From Osmia lignaria lignaria (lineage: Eukaryota; Arthropoda; Insecta; Hymenoptera; Megachilidae): a DNA stretch of 64,000 nucleotides. The stretch is taken from positions 6,202,501 through 6,266,500 of the forward strand of contig NC_135045.1 of assembly GCF_051020975.1 (NCBI RefSeq), read 5' to 3'. The position numbers were made by a program, and so were the translations under genes. Shown here piece by piece: positions 11,536-24,000 of the stretch. The first letter of the stretch is position 1. The number at the start of each line of letters is the position of its first letter. The notes under the pieces are model-generated. The model was not told the DNA's origin, made no database searches, and saw nothing but the letters and a program-made list of their open reading frames with translations.

Positions 11536-12094
11536 ATGAGTTTATTTTCGTTTTTCTTACCAATTCTTCAAAATTATCGAATATCGGTCCGATCAGTCAT
11601 TTTCTGGATACCTAGTTACGTTTGTCACTTTCAATTCATTACTCAGAAACTACATGGGAAACTTTACTATGAGCAGTTTACAGGGTTTATGAAACCATTT
11701 GCAAGTACTAGTTAGAGCTGTGCTTCGGACATCCCTGTAACGTTGCCAATCTACAGCAAATTTAGTCCACTATTATAGCTATTATTCGACGTCACTGCTT
11801 AGCGAACAGCAAACTCTTCGTGGATGCACAGAGACCTAATTAGGGTAGACATTTTGTAGGAGACAACACGTTCTGTACGATTTAAGTTCGGTTGTTGGTG
11901 CTGTTGTCTCCACCATGTGACAGAATATATTTCGTTAAATAGCAAATTGACTCGATTTACGCTAAGTTTGCTGCATAATTCTAGTTGGCTCGTTATTGTC
12001 CGAGTTTCAATAATTCTGTGGATGATATAAATTGGCCTTGTTTAGAAGCCTAGTTGTCGGAAATTTGAATTAAATATTAATCGTCTGTGATCGA

Positions 12095-12120
12095 ATTTCA
12101 TGGTTGGAAAACCATGAAAT
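12095..12120. repeat. Short perfect hairpin
   Basis: An 11-bp perfect stem (ATTTCATGGTT paired with AACCATGAAAT) encloses a GGAA loop. Its function is unknown; it may be chance or the core of a decayed element. Confidence 0.5.
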
Positions 12121-14942
12121 CGATTTCAATATTACAACTGAGTGCACCAAAAGATGCAATTAAATGCATCTCTCTTTGAAATGCAACTGCATATTTTTCT
12201 TGTTTGTTCGATACTTCGAAAGATAGACGGAATTAATACATAAAAAATATTTGATTTAATATTATTGCACTGAACTTAGAGAAATATTACTCGATGTTGC
12301 ATGATTGAATAAATAACGGTATTTCGTGTAACGATCCGTGCAATAAACGTATAAACATGACAGGATGGTTACGGAACATTGAACAACATTTTTAGAAGGA
12401 AAAATATTGTACATTTGTGACTGCGCTATCTTGGGTATTTTATTATATAATAGTAGCACAGTGCACTGTAGTTTATTAGTATTTTGCGCTAAATAAAATC
12501 GTACTACAATTTTTGAAATCATCGATTTTTTTCAAATAATTTTCAAAGTAGAGAATGTTCCACGCTTTCGCGAGATTTAAACTATTCAGCAATTTAATTG
12601 ACGATCTCTGGAAGATCATTGATAGTCCGTATGAGTCGTAATTAAACAGGAAAGTTGTCTGAACGTTGAGTTTCTTAATTGTAACGCGACGCCAGTTGGT
12701 GCAAATGAAACTTTCTTAATTTCTACGTACGCGGTCTATAGAAGCATCTCAGGTGGGCCTGTGGGTGCGCTTTAATATTACAGATTCAGAATTTAATTTG
12801 CGTGAGCGTGGTTAGCGATTAGAGGAGTAATTATCTTTAAGATTCTATATGTTGCATCGTGTGCTACAGGCTCTCTTAGAACTGCAATTCGTAATAGCAA
12901 TAGCTGATTCAAATTATACAAATTTCTCAAAGAACTATGAAAAGGTATGAAGTTATTAGGTGAACGTATTTGACAAGACACATTATTGTATACAATAAAA
13001 AAAATAAAAAAAAGTAAATCGTATGAACAATTAACTTAGATAAACAGACAAATTAGAGGAATAAAAAATAAATGAAAATAAAAGTTTCTGGAAGGGAATA
13101 GGTACATTCATCGTCCTTAGGGTTTTATTACTGTGTGGCAATTCAAGTAAACGAGATAAACGAGGTAAATTAAGTAGTCTCGGTAATTTACCGCGACCAA
13201 GCATATTATACGGCGTATAATACTGGCTAAAGATTTTAGAAAAGTAATTTTCTTCAGAGGTAATTGAAAACTATTTAGTTTAAGGAAATTTACATTTTTC
13301 GAGCAGTTGAATTACTCGAAATTCTCTAGCTTCAGTGTGAAGCTTAGAGATAGGTGTCCGCATGCAATGCCGTACACTGCCTAAAGTACATTAGCGGAAA
13401 ACCACAGAAGATGTACGAGTGTACTGCGAATATTGGGATACGAATGAATTATGCACCGTTCGGGAATGGGGGTTACGAGTAACGTTGGTTCATAATGGAA
13501 CCGCGCCCGATATAATTTACTGGTATTTAGGTTCTCCTATAATACGTTTGCTCGTTAAGCTAATCACACCCTTCGCTGTTGCACTTTGTTACACTGGACC
13601 CAACGATCGTTGGGGCGGCATGGAGTTGAAGGTTTGCATGGTAGAAGCTTGTATCTAATGGTACATTCGTGAAACCTGGAAATTCGGAAAGGTACTTAAT
13701 TCTGGAACTGGTAATCCTCTTTGAAACTCGCGATATCGCAGCATGAAAGCTTCATTTTATCCTAACGTGTGCGTAGAATAGGGAATAAAAATATTATTAA
13801 TAACTGTCGTATGTAGTTTAGAATTTTGAATCTTCATTTTGATTTATTTGTAGGAGTCATTGCTCTTTTGACTCCATTTATCAATTATTTTTAATTATAT
13901 CATCAGGTGAAAATAGACAAGTTTTAATTGTTATTTTATACTTATCCGTTATCAGGTATTATAAAAGAAATTCAGATAGGAATAGAATGCATTAGGAAAG
14001 GTGAAGAAATAAATTGAACACTGGATTCGTGAAATTCGTTTTTTATGAAACAATAATGTACAGATATCTATAGTAAATTCCATCTGTAATAATTCGTGTT
14101 CACATTATTTACAGAAATATATTTATTTCTTTACATGTATATCGGTGAGCTCGTGTTTCTATTTCGCGTTTTGGTCTCACGTATGAATCGCGTTTACAAT
14201 CGATTCGCGACGATAATTATCTTAACGTTAAGTTCGGTTCCGTTAGAAACTAGGCTCGTTACTTCTCACACTCACACACATACATACGTGCAATTGCACA
14301 TGCGCCAGGTGAACACGACGTATATTAACATATACGGTTTCGAGAAACGTGATCAACATCTAAAGCCATTAGTTTTCGTCTTCTTTATCTACGAATATCG
14401 TGCCCAACGGAACGGTAATCATCATTCCTTTTCGTTTCCATCGTTATCGTTATTTTAGTGATTTTCGTTATTTTTTCGTCGGGGTGCAAGCTGTTGTTCC
14501 ATAGTTTCAGTGTACTCTAATTTATTCGACAGCTAAAGTGTAAAGTATTACGTATGATGCTAATAAAGAAAGAAAGAACGTACTTTCTCCTCTTGTGATT
14601 TTGGGATCTAAAACTACAAGAAACATGGAACAACACTTCTCCCTTGGTACTGTTTGTACAGGGTGTCTCAAAGTAAAACCATCAAAGTAGAAATAAAAAA
14701 AAATGTATACACATCGATTCACAAACGCTTTATAAAAAAAGTTATAACAAAAATATGAAACCTAAACGTAATTGTTGGTATAGTATTATAAATAGGCCGG
14801 TGATGTTTGCTATTTAAAATGATGACACGTTGTCTGAATACAATTCAACAATACTAGATTAAAAATTGATTGTATAAAATCAAATCTTTACCATTTTATA
14901 CGGTCGGTTTAAGTTTTATCTTGTACCCTCCAATATACTTAA

Positions 14943-15106
14943 CACGTTGACTGCCGAAAAATAAAAAAATGAAAGAAAATTTATATTTGCATTAAAATTA
15001 TATTACGTAGCAAGTGAAGAGTTTAATTTAGAAAACGAAATGGTTCCATTCTGAGCGATAACGCGTCTGACTACACATGGATATTTTCACTGTGACAGTC
15101 AACGTG
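14943..15106. mobile_element. Possible miniature inverted-repeat element
   Basis: CACGTTGACTGCC at the left end is mirrored by GACAGTCAACGTG at the right end, about 160 bp apart, enclosing AT-rich non-coding DNA. The layout suits a small non-autonomous DNA transposon. The inverted repeats are short and no clear target duplication was seen. Confidence 0.4.
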
Positions 15107-18100
15107 ATAGCGAACCACCTTTTGTTCCTGTGTTTCATAAAATATACTGGTCCAGATTAATCTTTGTGCCACATTGTTGCAAAAGAATTGCTCGAATCGT
15201 TGACATTCACCTGTCTACGACCACAAAGATTATTTACAACATATTTACGACGGTTTCACCGACAGCCATGCTGGTGAAGCTTTTATTACACGCTTTTATT
15301 CGCGTTCAAAAACGTTTGCTATCGGATCGATGACCAGCTGGTAAGAACACACGACTGTAAAACGGATCGTAAGAAACAAGGCAATACTTGCTCCGTATTT
15401 GCATTCTCGCCGAGTGTTGCTTCTTCGAATGATCGCGAGAAATGCAAAGGATATTCGTTGTCTTTTCGAACAGAACAGTTGGATCACTTCGCAGACAATA
15501 TGTCTTGTAGAAGCATCGCTTTTATAGCCGTCTTGCGACAAAGAGATCGTACCAGGAACCGTACGCTTCTGCATTCATGCTCAAAAGTCATAAGACACGT
15601 ACTAAAATTTCACAAAGGCCCCGTTATATCAGCAGCGCAATTAAAGAATTTAAAAGAAATATTTGTAAAAATGTCAGTAGGGAATAAACAAGATAATAAC
15701 AAAATTTTTTTTAAATTATTGCGCCACTGTTTTACATAATAATATAAATCAATCACAAGCGAATATACAGGGAATTTTTTTTACCACTTATATAAAAAAT
15801 TAAATTTTAAATTAAAATTATTATTTAATATATATATGTACACCTTTCAAATAATCGTAGAATGTCATAAAAGACGTCGAGTGTTCAAGAAATACAAACA
15901 CAAGAGTTTCTAAACGAGACATGTCCAAGATTCGCGTCGATGAAAAAGGTACACAGGATCACGTTCTCAATTTCCCGAAGTCTTGTTCAGAAATTGAAGC
16001 TCTGTACGTATAAGATCGGAATCGAAGCTAAGTTTTGAGTCTTGACTTACTGTAAATAGAGAATCACCGTCGGGATACTCCTCTACTCGAACATTTTATT
16101 CTCGTCAATGATCCTTGACCGAACGTAAGAAATCTAATACGCTGATGCAACGTAAGACATTTCTTTGTCCTGGAAATGCTATCCTTCTTTCGGATAACGA
16201 ACGATACCGGAGGTCGACAGGAAAAACGTCCTCCCTTGTAATTCCCTCGGTATCACGCGGAAACACATGAGTTTCATCAGTGGATCCACGAACAACCTCC
16301 ACCGAAGAGTGTATACGTACTTAGGTCAGTTAAATACAGGGCGAGTCTAAAGTGGAGGGTTTCCTAAATGAAATAAACATTTGAGAAGGAATCGGTTTTG
16401 AGAAAATTTAATTCGAAGATTATTTAGATACTCATCAGTGTTTCCCATGATTGAAATAGCTCACTACAATGAGTGAGCTACTTGCTTCCGGCAGCAATTT
16501 ATACGCATTGTGCTGATGCTTTCTTATTCATTGTCTGAGAAAGTTGTTCAAGTACTTGCGCGTGTTGTCAGAGCATTGAAAGTTCACTAAGTCTGTTTAA
16601 GATGGCTCGCGAATGCTTGTTTGATGAATATGATAAATTTAAATGGATTTGGATGAATTTCAGAGGGAAGTTTGTTAGGGAAAAAAGTTTCTTTTTCAAT
16701 AATGTTGAACTTTTGCGGTGACTTAAAAGTGTTTCTGAATATTGCAGAATTTTTTAATTGCAAAACGCATTTCCATTAGAATTTACTTCACGGAACGATG
16801 TTCTTTGTTTAAAATTATGGTAAATAACGGAGTAATATTTTTCTGAGTTTCATATTTCCTTTTGTAACCCTAATATCTCTCTTTCATCTTATCATACTAG
16901 GATGCAAATTTCACAGAATAAAAAAGAAGAGGAATATTCAGAGAACTACATTGAAGTTGCTCGTTTCGTTGCGCGGATGATTCTTCATTACCTGTCTACC
17001 TTTTATTAGAATATTCTTAGCTCACAGAGCTCTGGCTTTCACGGTATACTTCTGTCGGTGACAAAAACGTTGCGGATTATTAAGAATAACAAAAATTGCA
17101 ATTTTTAGAATTAACGAACAAAAGAATGCAAGCACAGCGTTAGAATTTATTGGCTATTAGAAGTATGTTACACACGGGGGATTAATTTTGAAATAGCTGC
17201 GACAGTTTTTCATCGTAAACAGGGTGGCTCAAAGCAACAAGATTCCAAAAAGTAATACCAAAAAAATCAATATAAACGGATGGAAGAGTTGGAGCGTTTC
17301 TCGTTAAAGTTCCGCAACTAGTCGAAGCAAACGTATTTCCGAAACTTCCCGATTAACCCCGTCGAAGATGTTTTTTCTTCCGGAGTTTCGCTCACGGGTT
17401 CGCGAAATCTTTCCGCAAAACTTTGCGGCTAAGTTTATTTGCTCTTGAATGTCTGCTCATTGTTCTACCCTCCTCATTGTCTTCCTCCGAAGCGCTATAT
17501 AAATCTCGTCGTTGTCATTTCTTAAAATCTTTCGCGCTTTTTCAATCGCTATCAGCTTCTTTTCTGATAAAATAGAAAAAAAAGTTCACGAATCTCCTGA
17601 AATTTCGCTCGAATTTCATATTGTAATTTAATAACATGGAAAATTGCAATAATAATAGTAAGTTTAATTTTCGAATTTATGATAAGAATAATAGCGCCTT
17701 TGAAACTCGTTATAACGATAGAAATGATTATAATTTCCATGCAATATTGATAATGAATTCGATACCTGGGCATCATCAAATACCGAAATGACTGCCCTCG
17801 TAAATGACTCGCTCGCATGAAGTTGTAGTGCTCGGATATCCCTGTGCGTAATACACAGGAGAGTTGTTCATTTCAGTTTCTACTGCAATTCCCTTGTTGC
17901 TAGCCGGAAATGGAACGGTTTTGTTAGCGACCCTCGATCTTGTACTCTGTGTAACGCGAACAAGCGGAAACATCCTAGACGCGATTAACATCGTTGATCT
18001 AACATCACTCTAATGAGATCGGTTTGAGATCAATCTTGCGAACTTAAAAATAATCTCCTTGAAAATGTCTTAAAGAAAAAGCGAACGAGTAACATTGTCA

Positions 18101-20605
18101 CTCGCATACCCCTTTCTATCGCGTTACTTTGAAGTTTCACTTACGAACACTTCATCATCGAGCGAGAAATTCCTTTTAAGTCGAATTAAGTGGAACGAGT
18201 TTCATTTCCACCGAATTTCCCACCTTTCGCGAAAATTAATTTTACCTGCACTTACGTTCTCCTCGGAACGATACAACGAACACTTTCGGCTCGAAGCTAT
18301 CGCAAAAGCAAACTAATATCCGACAGCGATGACGACTCCGATAGAAATTCTGATGTGAAATTTCAAGGAGAATATCGAAGGCAGTATTACATTTCCGGCT
18401 ACTTTGTACAAAGTAAGCTTTGTTCGAGAATGAAAGTAAAAAATAAGAAACTATTCAATTTTCAATTCATTATTAATTTTTCATTTTTATCCCTTTGAAG
18501 AAGAAGTTAATGGTAAATGCTAGTAATTCTATTTTCAAATGTTTGCAAATTTTTATCATTTTTTCCATCGTTTATTCAGCATGTAATTGCTGGAAAAAAA
18601 TTCGTTTGCTAACAGTAATTGTTTTTATCTTCAGAGATCTTTCATTTGAAATCGAAGCACTTGAACCTCTCAAGAATGCCTTTTTCAATTCAGATAGTAA
18701 TCTAGGGTTAAAGTGAATCTGATTTCACGGCGCGGGAGGTCGATTCTCATCGTTTGCGTCACTTCCGATCGGTTTCGAAGCGTTTTCCCTTTAATCCTGC
18801 CCGTTTTCTGCACTTTCATTCCCAGTACTGCCAATCTAATCGTCCCTCTGATCGACACGTGATCTTAAAACCGTGCGTTTCCCGAAAATTCCACACATCT
18901 GAGACCGCTGTTATACTCGACTTTGTGAAAAGGAATTATCATAAATTTGAATTAAAACGTGCTTTTCTTTCTAACTTGCGGGAGATCGTTTTCGAACCTG
19001 AAAATTACTATTCGAATACCGTTGGATGAGACCATTATAACAATTTCAATATTATTTGCATTCGAGGCTGTTCAGAAAGGTGAATTTGTTCGAGGAAAAT
19101 TGGGAAAATTGCTTGAACAGATTTTCTCGATCGATTCGCGCTAAGGTTTCGCTGGTTCTTCTTTGAACGCTGAAATCTTGGATGGCAGTGTTCGCTCGAA
19201 GAATCCTTAAGAGACCAGGTTTTCGAACACATGTAACATTCAGCAGTTTTTTTACCCTGGTGATCCTTTCCTTAAACGGTTCTCATAAAGAGTACTCCAT
19301 TTTGAAAAAATTCTTAAGAGAAACACAAAAGCAGTGAATGATTAATTAATAGCGTTAAACCACCCGATCATGATTTTCTTGTTTCGATAAAATTTTGAAG
19401 AAAATAATAAAGAATGCAATCGAATTGCTTAACAAATTTATTCTTCGATGACTTGGTACTTTTTTGTTATTTGTATCAACGATACAGCAGTCGCACTTGA
19501 TAGTTTTTTTCGAGAATTTAATTCATTCCTGCTCGAAAAACGGAGATTCTGTGACAATCACTTCTACAATGGATTTTATTCGACGAATTTCAAGGAAATT
19601 CCCCGACACTTTGTTTCGACGATCAACACAATGTCTGTCCCATCGCATTTAACACCCTTTTAATCGAACCGAATCGACTTTATCCGAACTCCTTTCACGG
19701 TTCGACTGAAGTATCCTCGTCACGTAGCACTTGTAAACCTCATTTAGATCCTGCGAGCGGTTTGAAAGTTGTCAAAGTTCATCGAGCAGTTTTGGAATAG
19801 TCATTACCGTCGTAGATTGTTTCCTTAACCGTTTCGAATATTTTCATCGCGTAACTTTAAATTCTTCGAAAATTTATTCAAAAACTTGCTCTGGCTCATT
19901 TTTCAACCGAGTTTGCAATCGCAAAAGAGAATAGTCAAACTGTCTTAAACAACGTCGCATCACTCGATGAGTCTTGTAACACTTTTACAACACTTGTTAA
20001 AATTCAATTAAACGCATTCTAGCGCGATTCCAAAGCTCCCGAAAATCGTTCATGATTAGGTATCATTCGTTGATCCCTGACGCTGATTAATCGGTAGTTC
20101 CCTCTGTACACGTACGTCCAACGTAACACGAGTCTGTTGCCCGGAAGAAGTTGGATAGAACCGGAATTAATCCTGTCTCCCTTCGAGGTGACGTAACAGC
20201 GCAACGGGATAGGGGACAGTTTATATGTCACGTAGGTTAACCCTGTTCAAGCTACATCCTTGAATCTTCCAAGCGTAGAATAGACGTTCTTCTATCTCGA
20301 GGCACGATACGTTGAATCATTGATAAATTGTACCTAATATTCCTCTGTAAGGAAATTCGAATTTGATGGAAATCGTGAATTCTCTTCGAAAACCTCCGTA
20401 TCTATAAATTCATCGTTTGCCCTGATTAATCACAGCTGCATTCACTTTTCTCGTGCTGTTTAATACTCGAAATCTCTCAGGACGTTGGTGGCTCGTTAGG
20501 ATCACCTGTTGTCTTAATAGGGCAGATTAGAGGGAGGCTTCTTCGGGAGGTTTCACCTGGAATGTGTAACAGAGAGGCATTCACCGGAGGAGGCTGAAAC
20601 GGGCA

Positions 20606-21001
20606 TTAACTGGTTGCGTCTAGGTGGGAGGGCAGTATGGCGAGGATAAGGGAGAGCAAGAGAACACTGGTCAGCGAATGGCAGCTGGTCGTTTCAAGGG
20701 ACGCGGCGGATTTCGTGGGTGGATTTCTGGCCTGGTCATTCATCACGTCGCTGGATATCGCGGCGCTGTTCGGCTCCGCCGAGGGACAGCTTATCGGGAC
20801 GCTCATTGTGTCGTTGCTGGAGGTGGAATCTCGAGAGCAACGGCTCGCATGGTGACCCAGACAGGCGGCGTACGAGATGGCGTGAGGTATATAGCTCTGG
20901 TCGATGCTGCCGGAGAACAAGACATTGGCCAGAGGACCGATGGCGAACACGGGCACATCCTCTCCGCCGTGTGTCGCCCAGGCTCGTGGCACTCCTGCTG
21001 T
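20606..21001 (-). CDS. Alkaline phosphatase last exon, with possible GPI signal
   Basis: The acceptor is ctttccag, phase 0. TAGVPRAWATHGGEDV supplies the last Zn-ligand His, followed by IPHAISYAACLG, where most of the catalytic core ends. About 80 further residues form a Ser/Thr/Pro-rich, four-Cys linker and the hydrophobic run SVLLLSLILAIL, then eight mostly polar residues and TAA (20606-20608). The tail fits a GPI-anchor or membrane signal, though the polar end is slightly unusual. Confidence 0.93.
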   Translation of the reverse strand, partial: TAGVPRAWATHGGEDVPVFAIGPLANVLFSGSIDQSYIPHAISYAACLGHHASRCSRDSTSSNDTMSVPISCPSAEPNSAAISSDVMNDQARNPPTKSAASLETTSCHSLTSVLLLSLILAILPSHLDATS

Positions 21002-24000
21002 CTGGAAAGCCAGAATTGATATTTGATTGTCGGTTAGCGGAATTTGATTTGGGGAAACACCTTACATAACGCTTAGCGATGAAATGGATAAGTCATGTAC
21101 CTTTGATAACTTTAATATTAATATTATGCCATAAAGTTTGTTAATTTTTATATCGACATGCAAATACTCTGCGTAGCAGAAGGGTTAAACGGGATTTCCG
21201 TTAACGCCTCAACTACGTACCACGTCACATGTAAATTTTCATAGGAATTCAAATAGCGAAATAGTTACAGTTATTGAATAACCCGGAAGATCCTTAAACG
21301 ATTAATTTCCCCTCGTTTCATCTACCTAACTATTCCTTAATATCAAAGCGTACGCTTTTGTAATCCGTGTCGAAAGGATAATAATCACGGAACAGGTACG
21401 ATATATCGCGCAATAAATTTCCAACCGGTTACCGCGATTTGCCTGCGTGAACGAAATTCCAGCCGGCGGCCTCGTTACCGAGGGCAAGCTTTGCAAGCCT
21501 GCAATTTCGACCTTGTAATTATGATGCACGAGCGAGCGGCACTAACATTCTGCTGTAACCAGCTTGTCACTTTGTTCGGGGCGCAATGTTTTCGACGCTG
21601 CTAGGGGATGCTTCTTTGATTCGTTTCGCTCGTTTCCGTTCTCGTTTTCCAGTTCTGCCGCGAGGAAAGAACGGAAGAGAAGGAGGAAAAAAGAAAGACG
21701 CCTCACAAGGGTACTTTTGCTCTGCGCCCCACGGTTGAAGCCCTTTGGCACGTTCACCCCGCGATCAATTGAAAGGGTACATCCTGATGTACGGCAGGGT
21801 TGCGCCCGGCTCGTGTGCTGGTAATCTTTGTTTGCAAGGAAACTGACAATGGTATTAGCGAGCTCACCAACAGATTTTTATCGGATATACAAGTTGGAAA
21901 TGCGCGTAAAATTTTCATCAAATTCGGAAACTCCGGGAAGTATTTACTTGAGCTAGTTGAGTTGAAATTGACACCTGGCGAATATTAGGTGGCCAATTTG
22001 ATCAGAAATAAGAAAATAAATTTAATAGAAAATGTTAGAAAATTGTTCTTGCAGATATGTAGTACATCTTACAATTAGTGAAAATTTTATGGAATTCTCA
22101 GACAACTGGTCAAATCTATCTCGATCATATAAAGATGTATATTGTTTGCATAAATGAACAATTATTCTTCTTTATCCTATAAACATCGGGTAAAGTTATG
22201 TACTAAACTAGCAGCAACAGCGTTCTGCGACCACTGAAGTGATCCGACATCTCTTTCCTCGTGTACGTTTTCTCGTGGAAAGTTGGCATAATTTATGACA
22301 CGATGCCCAGAGGGCCAGTGTTACACGTGCAACTCACAGGACGCTCGTATCGTAAGATTTTTCCGAAGCTTCCGGTTCGTCTCAGGTTCCGTGAATGATG
22401 GGGCCATAGGAGCTAGAATTCCTCCTCCTATTTCCTGTTCTTCTCGTTCAGGAAATCTTTATAACTCGTGTCATCGTTTTCTATGGTTTTTCAAACGATA
22501 AATAAAATGAAAAGTATTGGAAACTTGCCGCTGTTCTTGTATCCAGAAAAATTCGAATCATTTTTGTTATAATTCAATCAACCGATTGGTGGTTTAAAAA
22601 TAGAATTTTAAATAATGTTTATTCTATTAACGAAGACTACCTCTTTAAGATAGAAAATTCATTTTCTCTAATTTATGCGTCGGCACATCCAGCCGCAACG
22701 ACGACGAGGTACACCTCGAGGAACCTCGTAAAACGTCGAATGAAAGAAAAGAAGTGGTAATCCCAGGAGAGGTAGCTCTCTTACGATCGTTCCACAATTG
22801 TCCCCGAAATGTACGGTCTGGATGGTACGATATTTCGAGGAATTATTGTCGGTCCGAGGGTGAACGTTAAATATCTCCGAGCGGTGCAGTTGTCATCCAT
22901 CATCCAGCCATTCGAATTGAACCTTCCTTAGAAACTGCATCCCATAGAATCGTTCAGCTTTGTCGGTGCCTCGTGAACGGAAACGATATTCCTTCATTCG
23001 GAATGTAAACAGAGTTATCGGAGCGTGCAACAACTCGATAAAGTTGATCAATCAAACAGCAATTGTAAAAGTAATTTGAAAAGCTCACGCGAAATTACTC
23101 GCGGATTTATCGGTCTTATCATTTTACTTCGCCCTCGATTGAACTGGGCAAGAATAAAATCCACTATCTTAGTTAGCTATCTTGGAAAATCGTAAAGGAA
23201 ATGGATGATGAACTATTAAGAGGTTTACGTGGGAACGATGCGGTATTTTCTTGTACTGTTAGGAAAGCAATCATTGATTTATTTCAGTTCTTTTCTCTAA
23301 ACGAACGTTTTGTATTCGAAGAAAACGGAAAGGAAACTCGATATAAGTTACAGATTTTGGAACACTATTCTAAAGTTTTCAATAACGAACACAATGATCA
23401 TTTTACCACGTTTGCAATTTTATTCACAATTTTAATAAAAAAGGTAATTTTTGGCAAAGTACAATTCCTTGGCTCAAAGCTAGAATTTTAATTACAGAAT
23501 TTTCTGAAGTATGTCAAAGACTTGTTTAATGGGAAAAAAATAAAATAAATAGTAGCCAAGTATCTGATATTCACGCGTTCAAAGCGTTTCGCGGGAAACA
23601 ATCAAATGTGTTACGAAGGGAACGGTCACTTTAATGAACGCGAAACTTTCATTGTTCCACGGATTTTCTTTCTTTTCCGTTGCATATTTTTTTTCCTTCC
23701 AGTCCTTTCGCACGCGGATTCAACGCACACTTCATTTTTCTGAAACTGGGTTACCAGATGATTCTATCGACACTGAATCGCGTTTCTCTTTCAGTACGGC
23801 TTAAAACTGGCAAAGGGGAACGTGGCCATTGAGAAACTGAACATTTATACATTAATTAACGCATAATTGTTAGACCCGAGGGGAAATTTCTTTTTGCGAA
23901 ACGTTTGATTAATCGATTACTACGCGATGGAGGCTTTTTAAGAAAAAAATTAATCAAACGAAGGAAAATATTAATATATTCGAGATTGAAACGTTTTTAC

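Larger units (their letters stand above)
9643..20605. other. Gene-poor intergenic region, about 11 kb
   Basis: The right end should hold the alkaline phosphatase 3' UTR (a minus-strand ATTAAA at 20459-20464 is a possible polyadenylation signal), and the left end should hold the CCDC157-like promoter. No exon with a recognisable protein was found on either strand. The region carries the tandem array at 11359-11535, a hairpin at 12095-12120, an inverted-repeat element at 14943-15106 and several short TACAGGG-type sequences. Confidence 0.55.

Noticed and set aside
13419..13658. Plus-strand 79-codon frame with aromatic-rich sequence
   Set aside because: There is no recognised family, no splice context and no support from neighbouring frames.
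20624..21019. Plus-strand 131-codon frame
   Set aside because: It is the antisense shadow of the alkaline phosphatase last exon.
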